This document shows positions 17,925 through 26,632 of a stretch of DNA of 64,000 nucleotides, in pieces. The notes under the pieces are model-generated. The model saw only the letters and a program-made list of their open reading frames with translations. It was not told the origin of the DNA and did no database searches. The position numbers and the translations under genes were made by a program. Position 1 is the first letter of the stretch; each line of letters opens with the position of its first letter. This DNA comes from an uncultured Clostridia bacterium (GTDB taxonomy: Bacteria; Bacillota; Clostridia; Christensenellales; Aristaeellaceae): positions 1 through 64,000 of the forward strand of contig CAKUOX010000007.1 of the NCBI GenBank assembly GCA_934670175.1, in the 5' to 3' direction.

Positions 17925-19054
17925 TGAGACCGCTGGCAATCTATGTGCATGTGCCCTTCTGCGTTCGCAAGTGTGCCTATTGCGATTTTGCGTCCTTTGC
18001 GGGCAGGGAAGGGCAGTGGCACGATTATTTTGAAGCGCTCGGCCGCGAAACGGAGGCATGGGCGGACGCGCTGCGCGCATACGAGGTGCGCAGCGTCTTT
18101 TTCGGGGGTGGCACGCCGTCGCTGGTTCCGGCGGAGTACATCGCGATGCAGATGGACAGGCTTCGTGCGGTCGTGCCTATCGCGCGGGATGCGGAGATTA
18201 CGCTGGAGGCCAACCCCGGCACGCTGACGGCGCAAAAGCTCGATATCTGGCTTCATGCGGGCGTGAACAGACTGAGCCTGGGCGTGCAGAGCTTCGACGA
18301 TGCGCTGCTGAAGCGCCTTGGCCGCATACACAGTGCGGACGAGGCCGAGGCTGCCGTGCATATGGCGCGGCGCGCGGGCTTTGGCAATATTTCGCTGGAT
18401 CTGATGTACGCGCTGCCAGAGCAGAGCCTCGCCGCATGGCAGGATACGCTGGATCGCGCCGCCGCGCTGCCGGTCAGGCATATTTCGGCATACAGCCTGA
18501 TCGTGGAGCCGGACACCGAAATGGCGCGGCGCGTGGCGCGCGGCGAGGCCGCCGTGCCGGATGAGGATCTGGTGAACGAAATGCAGCGCATGGCAACCGC
18601 ACGGCTGCACAGAGCGGGGCTTGAACGCTACGAGATTTCGAATTACGCGCGCGCGGGCTTTGAGTCGCGCCACAACATGACCTATTGGACGGGTGGCGAA
18701 TATCTGGGGCTGGGCAGTGCCGCGCATTCGCTGCTAAACGGCGAGCGCTTTGAAAACCCGCCCGAGCTGGCACGCTATATTTCCGGCGAGCGGCGGCTGA
18801 ATGCGCACGCGCTTTCCACGGCGGAGCGCCGCGAGGAGGCGATCATGCTGGAAACGCGCACCTGCCGCGGGTTGGATATGGTCAGCTGGCGGCAGCGCTT
18901 CGGCGATGATTTTGAAAGGACGCATCCGCGTGCGATCGCGAAGCTGGAGCGCTATGGATTGATCGAGCTGACGGACGGCTGCCTGCGGCTCACGGAGCCC
19001 GGCATGGAGCTTCAGGACAGCGTGGCGCTCGAATTGATGGATGAGGAGGCATGA
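17924..19054 (+). CDS. hemW: Radical SAM heme chaperone HemW
   Basis: This 376-residue radical SAM protein was formerly annotated as oxygen-independent coproporphyrinogen III oxidase. The iron-sulfur motif CVRKCAYC (Cx3Cx2C) is at residues 14-21, followed by FFGGGTPS, the LEANPGT block and the QSFDDALLKRLGRIHSADEA block of the HemN family. The N-terminal extension that true HemN proteins need is absent, so heme transfer (HemW) is more likely than a decarboxylation reaction. ATG 17924 overlaps the lepA stop. lepA-hemW adjacency is widespread in Bacillota. Confidence 0.9.
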
Positions 19055-19056
19055 AT

Positions 19057-20337
19057 ATGGCAACAAGCAGCGATATGGCGCTCAGGCGGGCGCTGATCTA
19101 TCAGATATATGTGCGCAACCACACGCCGGAGGGCACGTTTCGTGCGCTCGAGGGCGATTTATCGCGCATTCGCGCATTGGGCACGGACATCGTGTATCTG
19201 ATGCCCATTCATCCCGTGGGCGTGGCAGGCAAGAAGGGAATGCTCGGCTGTCCCTATGCGATCCGCGATTACCGCGCCGTGAATCCGGAATACGGCACGC
19301 TGGAGGACTTTATTCATCTGGCGGATGCCGTGCACGCGCAGGGCATGAAGCTGATGATCGATGTGGTGTATAATCATACCTCGCCGGATTCAGTGCTCAG
19401 CTGCGCGCATCCGGAATACTTCTATCACGCGCCGGATGGCAGCTTCGGCAATCGCTTCGGGGACTGGTCGGATGTGATCGACCTTGATTACAGCGTTTCC
19501 GCATTGTGGGACGAGCAGATTGCCGCGCTGAAATACTGGGCGCAGTATGTGGACGGCTTTCGTGTAGATGTGGCGTCGCTGGTGCCGCTCGTGTTCTGGA
19601 AGGCAGCGCGCGCCGCGTGCGCGGAGGTGAAGTCCAATCTGATCTGGCTGGCCGAAACGGTGCACACGTCGTTCAACTGCGAAGCGCGGCGCGTGGGCAT
19701 GCGTATATTTTCTGATCCTGAGGGCTACGAGGCCTTCGATATGGAATATGGCTACGACATTCGCGAAAGGCTGGACGCATACTGGGCGGGCAAGCGGCCG
19801 CTGCACGAGTACATAGACGCATTGAACGCGCAGGAGGCGCTGTATCCGGCCAATTATCTGAAGCTGCGCTGTCTGGAAAATCACGATCAGCCGCGCATTG
19901 CCTCGCGCGTTTCGGATGCGCGCGCGCTGCGCAACTGGCACGCCTTCCTGTTTTGCACGAAGGGTACGGTGATGCTCTACGCAGGTCAGGAGCGCTGCGA
20001 CGCGAATCGCCCGAGCCTGTTTGATCGCGATTTGGTGAACTGGAACGGCGCGGACATCAGCCCGTTCCTGCGCCGCCTCTCGGAGCTGCGCAAGGCGCAT
20101 TATCCGCAGAACGGCTGGTTCCATGCCGAGGCCGACGACGCGAACCACGCGGTTCTGGCGCGCTTCGGCGATGCAGGCTGCGAATATGCCGCGCTGATCA
20201 GCCTGCATGGCACGCCGGTGCGCATGCCGCTGAACATGCCCGAGGGCGCGTATCCGGAGCTGATTTCCGGCAGGGATATTTGTGCGGGCGCCTGGGCCGA
20301 AACAGATGGTGAACCGGTGATATTGAAGGTACGCTAA
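19057..20337 (+). CDS. Alpha-amylase family glycosyl hydrolase (GH13)
   Basis: This 426-residue cytosolic (no signal peptide) GH13-type protein has all four family regions: DVVYNHT (I), GFRVDVAS with the nucleophile Asp (II), WLAETVH with the acid/base Glu (III) and LENHDQ with the third Asp (IV). It is short for the family, with a reduced B domain and a small C-terminal beta domain. Likely substrates are short alpha-glucans or maltooligosaccharides inside the cell. I prefer ATG 19057 because GAGGAGG lies 8 bases before it; ATG 19051 overlaps the hemW stop. The pairing with lepA-hemW looks accidental in function but suggests co-transcription. Confidence 0.87.
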   Translation: MATSSDMALRRALIYQIYVRNHTPEGTFRALEGDLSRIRALGTDIVYLMPIHPVGVAGKKGMLGCPYAIRDYRAVNPEYGTLEDFIHLADAVHAQGMKLMIDVVYNHTSPDSVLSCAHPEYFYHAPDGSFGNRFGDWSDVIDLDYSVSALWDEQIAALKYWAQYVDGFRVDVASLVPLVFWKAARAACAEVKSNLIWLAETVHTSFNCEARRVGMRIFSDPEGYEAFDMEYGYDIRERLDAYWAGKRPLHEYIDALNAQEALYPANYLKLRCLENHDQPRIASRVSDARALRNWHAFLFCTKGTVMLYAGQERCDANRPSLFDRDLVNWNGADISPFLRRLSELRKAHYPQNGWFHAEADDANHAVLARFGDAGCEYAALISLHGTPVRMPLNMPEGAYPELISGRDICAGAWAETDGEPVILKVR

Positions 20338-20394
20338 GCAAATGACCGATTGGCCGTGGCTCGCGTTTAAGAGTTCATTACAAGGTACTAACAT

Positions 20395-20437
20395 GCGATT
20401 CAGGCGCCAACGACGGGTCCGTCGGCGCCCGAATCGC
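20395..20437. terminator. Long hairpin between convergent genes
   Basis: GCGATTC (20395-20401) pairs with GAATCGC (20431-20437), continued by GGCGCC with GGCGCC and CGACGG with CCGTCG. There is no clear T-run, but it sits after the GH13 gene and before the convergent transporter operon, where a terminator is expected. Confidence 0.5.
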
Positions 20438-20480
20438 TATCAATCTATGCGGCTGTGTAATGCGGGGATCAGCTGTTGTC

Positions 20481-20711
20481 TTACGCCGCGGAAGAATCGG
20501 TCAAGTGCAGCCCGTTGATAATTGACGGCGTAGCTTGCCGGATCGGGCTGTTCAGAATTGGCCAGAATGATTCCATAGGACACTTGATGATCAAATTTGA
20601 GAATACTGCGCTATGCCGATTTATTAAAGCAGGGATCGCCTCATATGGTATTTCGTCCATATTGAGACGATCCCTGAATAATTGCTCGAGCGTCTGCGTC
20701 AATTTCCACAT
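20481..20711 (-). CDS. Possible small protein after the Trp transporter ATPase
   Basis: This 76-residue reading frame starts inside the last codons of the ATPase gene (overlap of 13 bases), which suggests translational coupling. It begins MWKLTQTLEQLFRDRLNMDE and has a helical amphipathic N-terminal half; I recognise no domain. The region is A+T-richer than its surroundings, and an overlapping frame on the other strand (20476-20730) is open too, so chance is possible. A gene is suggested only by its position. Confidence 0.3.
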   Translation of the reverse strand: MWKLTQTLEQLFRDRLNMDEIPYEAIPALINRHSAVFSNLIIKCPMESFWPILNSPIRQATPSIINGLHLTDSSAA

Positions 20712-21472
20712 TCAATGGATATGCGCGTGAAGATATCCAATATATCGTCCACCTGCATATTCTGCTTTTCCTCGCCGGCCTTATCCAATACGACGTGGCC
20801 GCGATCCATCATCAGCAGGCGCGAGCCGTATTCCACGGCGTAGCGCAGGTTATGCGTGACCATCATGGCGGTCAGCTTCTTTTCGCGTACCACGCGATCC
20901 GTCAGCTGCATGATAACCTCGGCAGTGTGCGGGTCGAGCGCAGCGGTGTGCTCGTCCAGAATCAGAAAATCCAGCGGCGAGAGCGTCGCCATCAGCAGCG
21001 CCACCGCCTGGCGCTGACCGCCCGAGAGCGCGCCCATTTTCACATGCAGCTTATCCTCGAGTCCGAGCTGCAGCGCAGATAGCTGCTCCTTGAAAAAGGC
21101 CTCGCGCTTTTTGGAAACGCCGCGCCCCAGGTTGAAGGACTTACCCTTGTTGTCCGCCAGCGACAGGTTTTCCAGCATCGTCAGGTCTGGGCAGGTGCCC
21201 ATGGCGGGGTTCTGGAAGATGCGGCCGATGCGCGCGTAGCGGCGGTGCTCCGGCGCGTGGGTAATGTCGCGCCCGTCGATCAGCACCTGACCGCCCTCCA
21301 CTGGGATGCTGCCGCAGATGATGTTCAGCATGCTGGTTTTGCCGCTGCCGTTGCTGCCCACGATGGAGACGAATTCGCCCGTTTCCACGCGCAGATTGAA
21401 ATCATGGAACAGGCACGATTCCGTTACAAGTCCCTGATTGTAGACCTTTTCAATGTGCTTCAGTTCAAGCAT
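20699..21472 (-). CDS. trpZ: Tryptophan ABC transporter ATP-binding protein (TrpZ type)
   Basis: This 257-residue single-domain ABC ATPase has Walker A GSNGSGKTS near residue 40, signature LSGGQRQA near 148, Walker B LDFLILDEH and the H-loop VTHN. It belongs to the ATPase group that pairs with the permease and binding protein encoded upstream (COG1101 type; in streptococci this trio is TrpXYZ). Its ATG overlaps the permease stop by 8 bases. The tryptophan assignment rests on the T-box with a UGG specifier at the head of the operon. Confidence 0.88.
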   Translation of the reverse strand: MLELKHIEKVYNQGLVTESCLFHDFNLRVETGEFVSIVGSNGSGKTSMLNIICGSIPVEGGQVLIDGRDITHAPEHRRYARIGRIFQNPAMGTCPDLTMLENLSLADNKGKSFNLGRGVSKKREAFFKEQLSALQLGLEDKLHVKMGALSGGQRQAVALLMATLSPLDFLILDEHTAALDPHTAEVIMQLTDRVVREKKLTAMMVTHNLRYAVEYGSRLLMMDRGHVVLDKAGEEKQNMQVDDILDIFTRISIECGN

Positions 21473-22361
21473 GCTTTCTGACCTTCCTTCCTCCGCTGCG
21501 CCCCAGCACCAGTATCAGCAGGAACAGCACCGCCGTTACCAGCTTCAGCAGGTTTGCCGGAAGCCCCAGACTGATCGCCAGCTGGATGCAGATCTTATAC
21601 ACGATGCTGCCCACGACCACCGCCGTGGTGGCCTTCACGATGCGCACGCGCTTAAACAGCGTGGCGCCGATGATGACTGTGGCCAGGCCGAACACCATCT
21701 GTCCGGTGCCCATCGTGCTGGAGAAGGCGCGCTGCTCGTGGCAGACCACCGCGCCGCACAGCGATACCAGCGCGTTGGCGATGACCAGACCCAGAATCTT
21801 CATCCGTCCCTGGTCTACCGCCAGCGAGGTGACTACCGTGGGGTTGTTGCCAGCCGCACGCAGCAGCATGCCGCACTTGGTTTTGAAAAACAGGTCGAGA
21901 ATGAGCTTGAATATGATCGCCAGGATCAGCGATACGATCAGCTTGCGCTGCATCAGCGTCAGTCCGCCGAAGAGCGCCATCACGGGCGCACTGGTGAAGA
22001 TCGTCTGGAAGGAGCGATCCACCGCCAGGTTTGAACCGGCGATCTGCAAATTGATGGAGAACAGCGCCGTCATGGTGATGATGCCTGCCAGCAGATCGCG
22101 CACATGCAGCCGCACATGGATCAGCCCCGTGGCCGCGCCTGCCAGCGCGCCGGCAGCGATGGCTGCCAGCAGCGTCAGCCAGGGATCCACGCCGCGCACC
22201 AGCAATACCGCGCTCACAGCCGCGCCCAGTGGGAAGCTGCCGTCCACCGTCAGATCCGGAAAATCCAGAATGCGGTAGGTGATGAGTATGCCGTAGGCCA
22301 GCAGCGCGTAGATGAGGCCCTGCGTTGCGGTGCTGATAATCAGATCCAGAAATGCGCCCAT
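21465..22361 (-). CDS. trpY: Tryptophan ABC transporter permease (TrpY type)
   Basis: This 298-residue membrane protein with about eight or nine helices belongs to the COG4120 group of the BPD_transp_2 superfamily. Conserved blocks include LTVDGSFPLGAAVSA near residue 36, which corresponds to the family TVDGSF signature, and MVFGLATVIIGATLF near 225. The very C-terminus is basic (GRSGGRKVRKHA). It lies between the binding protein (29 bases upstream) and the ATPase (overlapping), so one import complex is encoded. The substrate call comes from the T-box leader. Confidence 0.88.
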   Translation of the reverse strand: MGAFLDLIISTATQGLIYALLAYGILITYRILDFPDLTVDGSFPLGAAVSAVLLVRGVDPWLTLLAAIAAGALAGAATGLIHVRLHVRDLLAGIITMTALFSINLQIAGSNLAVDRSFQTIFTSAPVMALFGGLTLMQRKLIVSLILAIIFKLILDLFFKTKCGMLLRAAGNNPTVVTSLAVDQGRMKILGLVIANALVSLCGAVVCHEQRAFSSTMGTGQMVFGLATVIIGATLFKRVRIVKATTAVVVGSIVYKICIQLAISLGLPANLLKLVTAVLFLLILVLGRSGGRKVRKHA

Positions 22362-22390
22362 GATGTTTTTACCTCTTTACTGTTGATGCG

Positions 22391-23335
22391 TCAGGCGTCG
22401 ATGGCGGCCTGATCGATGTCCTCCGGCAGCGCGATGCCAAAGCTCGCCAGCGCCGCACGGTTGACGTAGATGCCATATTCCGCGATGGTCTCATAGGGCA
22501 TGTCGTAGGCGCTCGCTTCGCCGGTCAGGATCTTTGCGGCCATCATGCCGGTCTGGCGGCCAAGCGCCACATAGTCGATGCCCGCGGAGGCCACGCAGCC
22601 GAGCTTCACCTGTTCGACCTCGCTGCCGTATACCGGAATGCCCGCCGCGTCCGTCTTTTCAAGGATGGAGGAGAGCACGCCTACGACGTTGTTGTCGGTC
22701 AGGTTGCTCATGCAGTCTACGCCCTTGCTGATGAGCGTGTCTGCGGCCTGCGTCACTTCGCTCTGCGCGGTCACGCCCAGCGCTTCGATGGTAAAGCCAT
22801 ATTCGGGCGCCTTTTCTTCATATTCAGCGATGGCGGAAACGGAGTTGGGCTCACTGGTCGTGTAGAGAATGCCGATGGTCTTGGCATCGGGCTGCAGCTT
22901 GCGGATCAGGTCGAGCTGCGCTTCAACGGGCAGCTTGTCGCTGGTGCCGGTCACATTGCCGTTTACGAGGCCGGCGGCCTCGGGGTCTGTGATGGCGGTG
23001 AACACCACGGGAATGTCCTTATCCTCGGCGGCGGCGTAGCAGGCCGTGGCCGACGGCGTGGCGATCGCGCACATCAGGGCGACGTTGTTGGCGGAGAAGT
23101 TCTGCGCAATCTGCGTGGCGATGCTGTTGTCAAAACCCGCGTTCTGATAGGAAATTTCGAAATCCTTGCCTTCCTCGAGGCCGGCGTCTGCAAGGCCCTG
23201 AATGAAGCCCTCGCGGCAGTTATCGAGCGAGGCGTGTTCGCCGTATTGATTGATGCCGATGACCGGCGCAGCCAGCGCGGCGGCGCAGGAGAAGGTGAGT
23301 ACGAGTGCGATCAGAATGGAGGTCAGCTTTTTCAT
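22391..23335 (-). CDS. trpX: Tryptophan ABC transporter substrate-binding protein (TrpX type)
   Basis: This 314-residue exported protein of the ABC_sub_bind family (COG2984) has a signal peptide over residues 1 to about 22 (MKKLTSILIALVLTFSCAAA) and typical blocks: IGINQYGEHASLDNCREGF, then CAIATPSATACYAA, VFTAITDPEAAGLV and GVDCMSNLTDNNVV. I chose ATG 23335 because AAGGAGATAAG precedes it; the frame extends further upstream to 23434 within the leader. Expression should rise when tRNA-Trp is uncharged, through the T-box at 23470-23746. Confidence 0.9.
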   Translation of the reverse strand: MKKLTSILIALVLTFSCAAALAAPVIGINQYGEHASLDNCREGFIQGLADAGLEEGKDFEISYQNAGFDNSIATQIAQNFSANNVALMCAIATPSATACYAAAEDKDIPVVFTAITDPEAAGLVNGNVTGTSDKLPVEAQLDLIRKLQPDAKTIGILYTTSEPNSVSAIAEYEEKAPEYGFTIEALGVTAQSEVTQAADTLISKGVDCMSNLTDNNVVGVLSSILEKTDAAGIPVYGSEVEQVKLGCVASAGIDYVALGRQTGMMAAKILTGEASAYDMPYETIAEYGIYVNRAALASFGIALPEDIDQAAIDA

Positions 23336-23469
23336 GGTCTTATCTCCTTTTTTATCTTTGTCGAGGTTGGCTGTAAGCAGCCGGTGCTGGACGGAAGCAA
23401 TGTGGGTTCGCCATCGAAAATCCAGCCTTTCCATTTGTCAACACCTCCTGAAGACCGTTATTGGGTAAA

Positions 23470-23746
23470 ATAAAAAACTGTCCCAACTAATTGGGACAGT
23501 CAAAACTGCGGTGCCACCCAAGTTGATGTAATTGATACATCCGCTCTTTATCTCGCACATACATGCGAGCCGCGCTGATAACGGGTGCGGTACCCGTCGG
23601 TTGCTACTTGCGCCTGCCGGAGCTTTCGACCGCCCTCATAAGTCCATTCACGCGGGTTCTACCGCCGCAATCCCACCACCTGCGGCTCTCTGAAAGCGTC
23701 GTTTCCGCGCTACTAATCTCAATCAAAGGTTTGATTTGAATTGTTG
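23470..23746 (-). promoter_or_regulatory. T-box riboswitch, tryptophan specifier (UGG)
   Basis: Reading the minus strand, the leader shows stem I with the AGAGAG region, a GGTGGTGGGATTGC apical part and a specifier loop GTGAATGGACTTATGAGG, in which TGG (23646-23644) is the Trp codon in the usual position after GAA. The conserved T-box motif GGGTGGCACCGC occupies 23519-23508, followed by the terminator stem ACTGTCCCAA/TTGGGACAGT (23500-23477) and a T-run to 23471. Uncharged tRNA-Trp should favour the antiterminator and switch on the TrpXYZ operon. Confidence 0.93.
23471..23500 (-). terminator. Terminator of the T-box leader
   Basis: A perfect 10-base-pair stem with loop TTAG (minus strand) followed by six Ts. 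It is the off-state structure of the riboswitch. Confidence 0.92.
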
Positions 23747-23752
23747 GTATGA

Positions 23753-23781
23753 ATTATAGCCATGTGAGGGGCGTTTGTCAA
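23753..23781 (-). promoter_or_regulatory. Promoter of the T-box/TrpXYZ operon
   Basis: On the minus strand TTGACA (23781-23776), 17 bases, TATAAT (23758-23753). Both boxes match the consensus exactly; transcription starts near 23746. Confidence 0.88.
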
Positions 23782-23834
23782 TAGCAAATTTGGGAAGTTC
23801 ACAAATTTTTTTGTCGGAATCGGCGGGGAACACC

Positions 23835-23862
23835 TTGCGCACGAGCGCGAATTCGGTATAAT
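23835..23862 (+). promoter_or_regulatory. Promoter of nadE
   Basis: TTGCGC (23835-23840), 16 bases, TATAAT (23857-23862), about 34 bases upstream of the start codon at 23896. Confidence 0.65.
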
Positions 23863-23895
23863 GAAGGGGGTAAAATGAATCGGGGAGGGCAGTCT

Positions 23896-25791
23896 ATGCG
23901 GGATGGATTTGTGCGCGTGGCGGTAGGAACGCCTGAAATACGGGTGGCGGACTGCGCGGGAAACGCGAAGAGCATAATTGCGCTGATGCGTCAGGCAGAC
24001 GCGCGGCAGGCGAAGCTGCTGACGCTGCCGGAGCTGTGCATAACGGGCTATACGGCGGCGGATCTGTTTCTGACGCGGCCGCTGCTGAACGGTGCGCTCG
24101 AGGCGCTTGCGCGCATACGCGACGCTTCGGTCGCGCTGGACGTGCCCGTCTGCGTGGGGCTGCCGCTGGCGCTGGAGGGCAGGCTGTACAATTGCGCGGC
24201 GTTCGTCAAGGGCGGGCGCGTGCTGGGCGTGGTGCCCAAGCGCAATTTGCCGAATTACGGCGTCTATTATGAAATGCGCCACTTCACGCCCGGACCGGCG
24301 GCCGTGCGCGAGGTGGAGCTGCTGGGGCGCAGGGTGCCGTTCGGCGGGGAAATGCTGTTTCGCTGCCGCCAGATGCCCGCGCTGACCATCGGCGCGGAGA
24401 TCTGTGAGGATCTGTGGGTGCCCGATTCGCCGGGCGTGAGGCTGGCCGTGGCGGGCGCGACGGTGATCGTGAATCCCTCTGCCAGCGACGAGAGCGTGGG
24501 CAAGGCCGATTACCGCCGCATGCTGGTGACCAGCCAGTCGGCGCGGCTGCTGTGCGCCTATCTCTATGCGGATGCGGGCGAGGGGGAGAGCAGCACCGAT
24601 CTGGTCTTCTCCGGCCATAATTTGATCGCCGAAAACGGCGCGCTGCTGGCGCAGTCGCGGCGCTATGCGCCGGGGCTGTCGTTTGCGGAGATCGACGTGG
24701 AATTTCTGGAGCATGAGCGCCGCCGCATGAATACCTTCGGCACGCCCGCTTCGCCGTTCTATACGGTGGATTTCGACCTGCAAATGGCGGATATTGCCTT
24801 GGAGCGGCAGGTAGATCCCATGCCCTTCGTGCCCTCGGACGCGGCGCTGCGCGCTGCACGCTGCGAGGAAATACTGGACATTCAGGCGCACGGCCTCGCG
24901 ACGCGTCTGCGGCATATCCGCTGCGAGCGCGCGGTGATCGCGGTCTCCGGCGGACTGGACAGCACGCTTGCGCTGCTGGTGACGGCGCGCGCGTTCGACA
25001 TCTGCGGTCTGAGCCGCGCGGGCATTTCCGCCATCACCATGCCCTGCTACGGCACTACGGCGCGCACGCGCTCCAACGCGCAGATCATTTCTGAGCGGCT
25101 GGGCGCGGATTTCAGCGAGATTCCCATCGGCGATGCAGTGGCGCAGCATTTTAAGGACATCGGCCTTTCGCCGCAGGCGCGCGACGTAACCTATGAAAAC
25201 AGCCAGGCGCGCGAGCGCACGCAGGTGCTGATGGACATGGCCAACCGGCTCGGCGGCATCGCGATCGGTACGGGGGATTTGTCCGAGCTGGCGCTGGGCT
25301 GGGCGACCTACAACGGCGACCACATGTCCATGTATGCGGTCAACGCCTCCGTGCCCAAAACGCTGGTGCGCTATCTGGTGAAATATGAGGCCGACCGCAG
25401 CGACGACGTCGAGCTGGCGCGCGCGCTGGAGGATATACTGGCCACGCCCGTCAGCCCCGAGCTGCTGCCGCCGGTGGACGGCGAACTTGCCCAGCGCACG
25501 GAGGAAGTGGTCGGCCCCTATGAGCTGCACGATTTCTTCCTGTACCACATCCTCAGGCGCGGCTGTACGCCGGACAAGGCGCTGCGTCTGGCGCTGCGCG
25601 CGTTTGACGGGCAGTATGACGCGCAGACCGTTGTCCACTGGCTGCAAATCTTCTGCCGCCGCTTCTTCAGCCAGCAGTTCAAGCGTTCCTGCATGCCCGA
25701 CGGCCCGAAGGTCGGTTCGGTGGCGCTCTCGCCGCGCGGCGATCTGCGCATGCCGTCCGACGCCTCTGCGGCGCTGTGGAGCTTAAAATAA
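23896..25791 (+). CDS. nadE: Glutamine-dependent NAD+ synthetase
   Basis: This 631-residue enzyme makes NAD+ from deamido-NAD+ (nicotinic acid adenine dinucleotide), ATP and glutamine. The N-terminal nitrilase-type glutaminase domain (about residues 1-290) shows the Glu (TLPELCITGY), Lys (PKRNLPNYG) and Cys (GAEICEDLW) triad. The C-terminal synthetase domain has the ATP P-loop SGGLDSTLAL near residue 352 and the GTGDLSELALGW block. I chose ATG 23896 because GGGAGGG lies 8 bases upstream; a start at 23875 is possible. It is a single gene with its own promoter and a terminator shared with the convergent mgtC gene. Confidence 0.95.
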   Translation: MRDGFVRVAVGTPEIRVADCAGNAKSIIALMRQADARQAKLLTLPELCITGYTAADLFLTRPLLNGALEALARIRDASVALDVPVCVGLPLALEGRLYNCAAFVKGGRVLGVVPKRNLPNYGVYYEMRHFTPGPAAVREVELLGRRVPFGGEMLFRCRQMPALTIGAEICEDLWVPDSPGVRLAVAGATVIVNPSASDESVGKADYRRMLVTSQSARLLCAYLYADAGEGESSTDLVFSGHNLIAENGALLAQSRRYAPGLSFAEIDVEFLEHERRRMNTFGTPASPFYTVDFDLQMADIALERQVDPMPFVPSDAALRAARCEEILDIQAHGLATRLRHIRCERAVIAVSGGLDSTLALLVTARAFDICGLSRAGISAITMPCYGTTARTRSNAQIISERLGADFSEIPIGDAVAQHFKDIGLSPQARDVTYENSQARERTQVLMDMANRLGGIAIGTGDLSELALGWATYNGDHMSMYAVNASVPKTLVRYLVKYEADRSDDVELARALEDILATPVSPELLPPVDGELAQRTEEVVGPYELHDFFLYHILRRGCTPDKALRLALRAFDGQYDAQTVVHWLQIFCRRFFSQQFKRSCMPDGPKVGSVALSPRGDLRMPSDASAALWSLK

Positions 25792-25804
25792 CATCGTATG
25801 CAAG

Positions 25805-25842
25805 AGAATTGCCGCAGGGGGCATTCCCTGCGGCAATTCTTT
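25805..25842. terminator. Bidirectional terminator, nadE and mgtC
   Basis: AGAATTGCCGCAGGG (25805-25819) pairs with CCCTGCGGCAATTCT (25826-25840), flanked by T residues on the plus side. A short family B-like fragment follows at 25845-25890. Confidence 0.8.
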
Positions 25843-25844
25843 AA

Positions 25845-25890
25845 AGGGACAGGAATTAGCTATACCGCGCCACAGCTTGCGCAGAGGGCG
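25845..25890. repeat. Family B repeat, fragment
   Basis: AAGGGACAGGAATTAGC resembles the left edge of other family B copies (AAGGGACAGAAATCAGC on the minus strand near 62920, GAAGGGTAAGAATTAGC at 8728), followed by a GCGC-CACAGCTT-GCGC hairpin and GGGCGGGTC. The right half is absent where the mgtC gene ends. Confidence 0.35.
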
Positions 25891-25908
25891 GGTCTCCTCA
25901 GCCCATTT

Positions 25909-26628
25909 TTACAGCTCGTCGATGAAGTATACATAGTCCAGCGCGCGCAGCGCTTCGATGATCTCATTGTGGCGCTTGTATTTTTTCAGCTCCACGCTGG
26001 TAATGGTGATGGAAATGGAATATACGCTCAGGCCGGAATTGAGATAGGCGGGATTGGATTCAATATCGTCTATCTTCAGGCCGAGCTTTCGAATGGTGGC
26101 GACGAAGTCCTGCAAATTCAACCTGTCCTTCAGTTCCAGATGGATTTCAAAGTGGTTGCTGCGATCCTTCAGATACGCCTCGAACGTGGGGAACAGCGAC
26201 AGGCAGCAGATCAGCGCGGTAAAGCCCGCCACTGCCATCATGTACAGTCCTGCGCCCAGCGCCAGCCCGATTGCACCGCTCGCCCAGAGACCTACCGAGG
26301 TAGTCAGTCCCTTGATCTGGCTCTTGGAGGAGAACAGAATGGAGTTTGAGCTGATGATCGCCACGCCGATGAGCATGGCGGCGCTGAGGATCGGGTAGCC
26401 CGTCAGGCACATATCCAGCGTCATGGCGATCGTGCAGGACATGCACACCAGCATAAACGTGCGCAGGCCGGCGGCGTGGCGCTTGGTGGCGCGCTCGCAG
26501 CCAATGACTGCGCCGAAGATCATCGCCAGCACGATGCGCAGCAGCACCGATGCGGGGCCGACCGCGCTCGCCCATGCGCCCAACAGCGCGGCGATGGGGT
26601 CGGAAATATTGGAAAGCAGGTTCGTCAT
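25909..26628 (-). CDS. MgtC/SapB family membrane protein
   Basis: This 239-residue inner-membrane protein of the MgtC/SapB family has about four or five helices with the family block IVLAMIFGAVIGCERATKR and RHAAGLRTFML, then a cytosolic C-terminal domain (about residues 150-239) of ACT-like beta-alpha arrangement. MgtC relatives are linked to magnesium limitation and to control of membrane potential. It lies 4 bases downstream of a cation/proton antiporter gene, so a joint role in ion homeostasis is a reasonable inference. Confidence 0.87.
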   Translation of the reverse strand: MTNLLSNISDPIAALLGAWASAVGPASVLLRIVLAMIFGAVIGCERATKRHAAGLRTFMLVCMSCTIAMTLDMCLTGYPILSAAMLIGVAIISSNSILFSSKSQIKGLTTSVGLWASGAIGLALGAGLYMMAVAGFTALICCLSLFPTFEAYLKDRSNHFEIHLELKDRLNLQDFVATIRKLGLKIDDIESNPAYLNSGLSVYSISITITSVELKKYKRHNEIIEALRALDYVYFIDEL

Positions 26629-26632
26629 TGCA

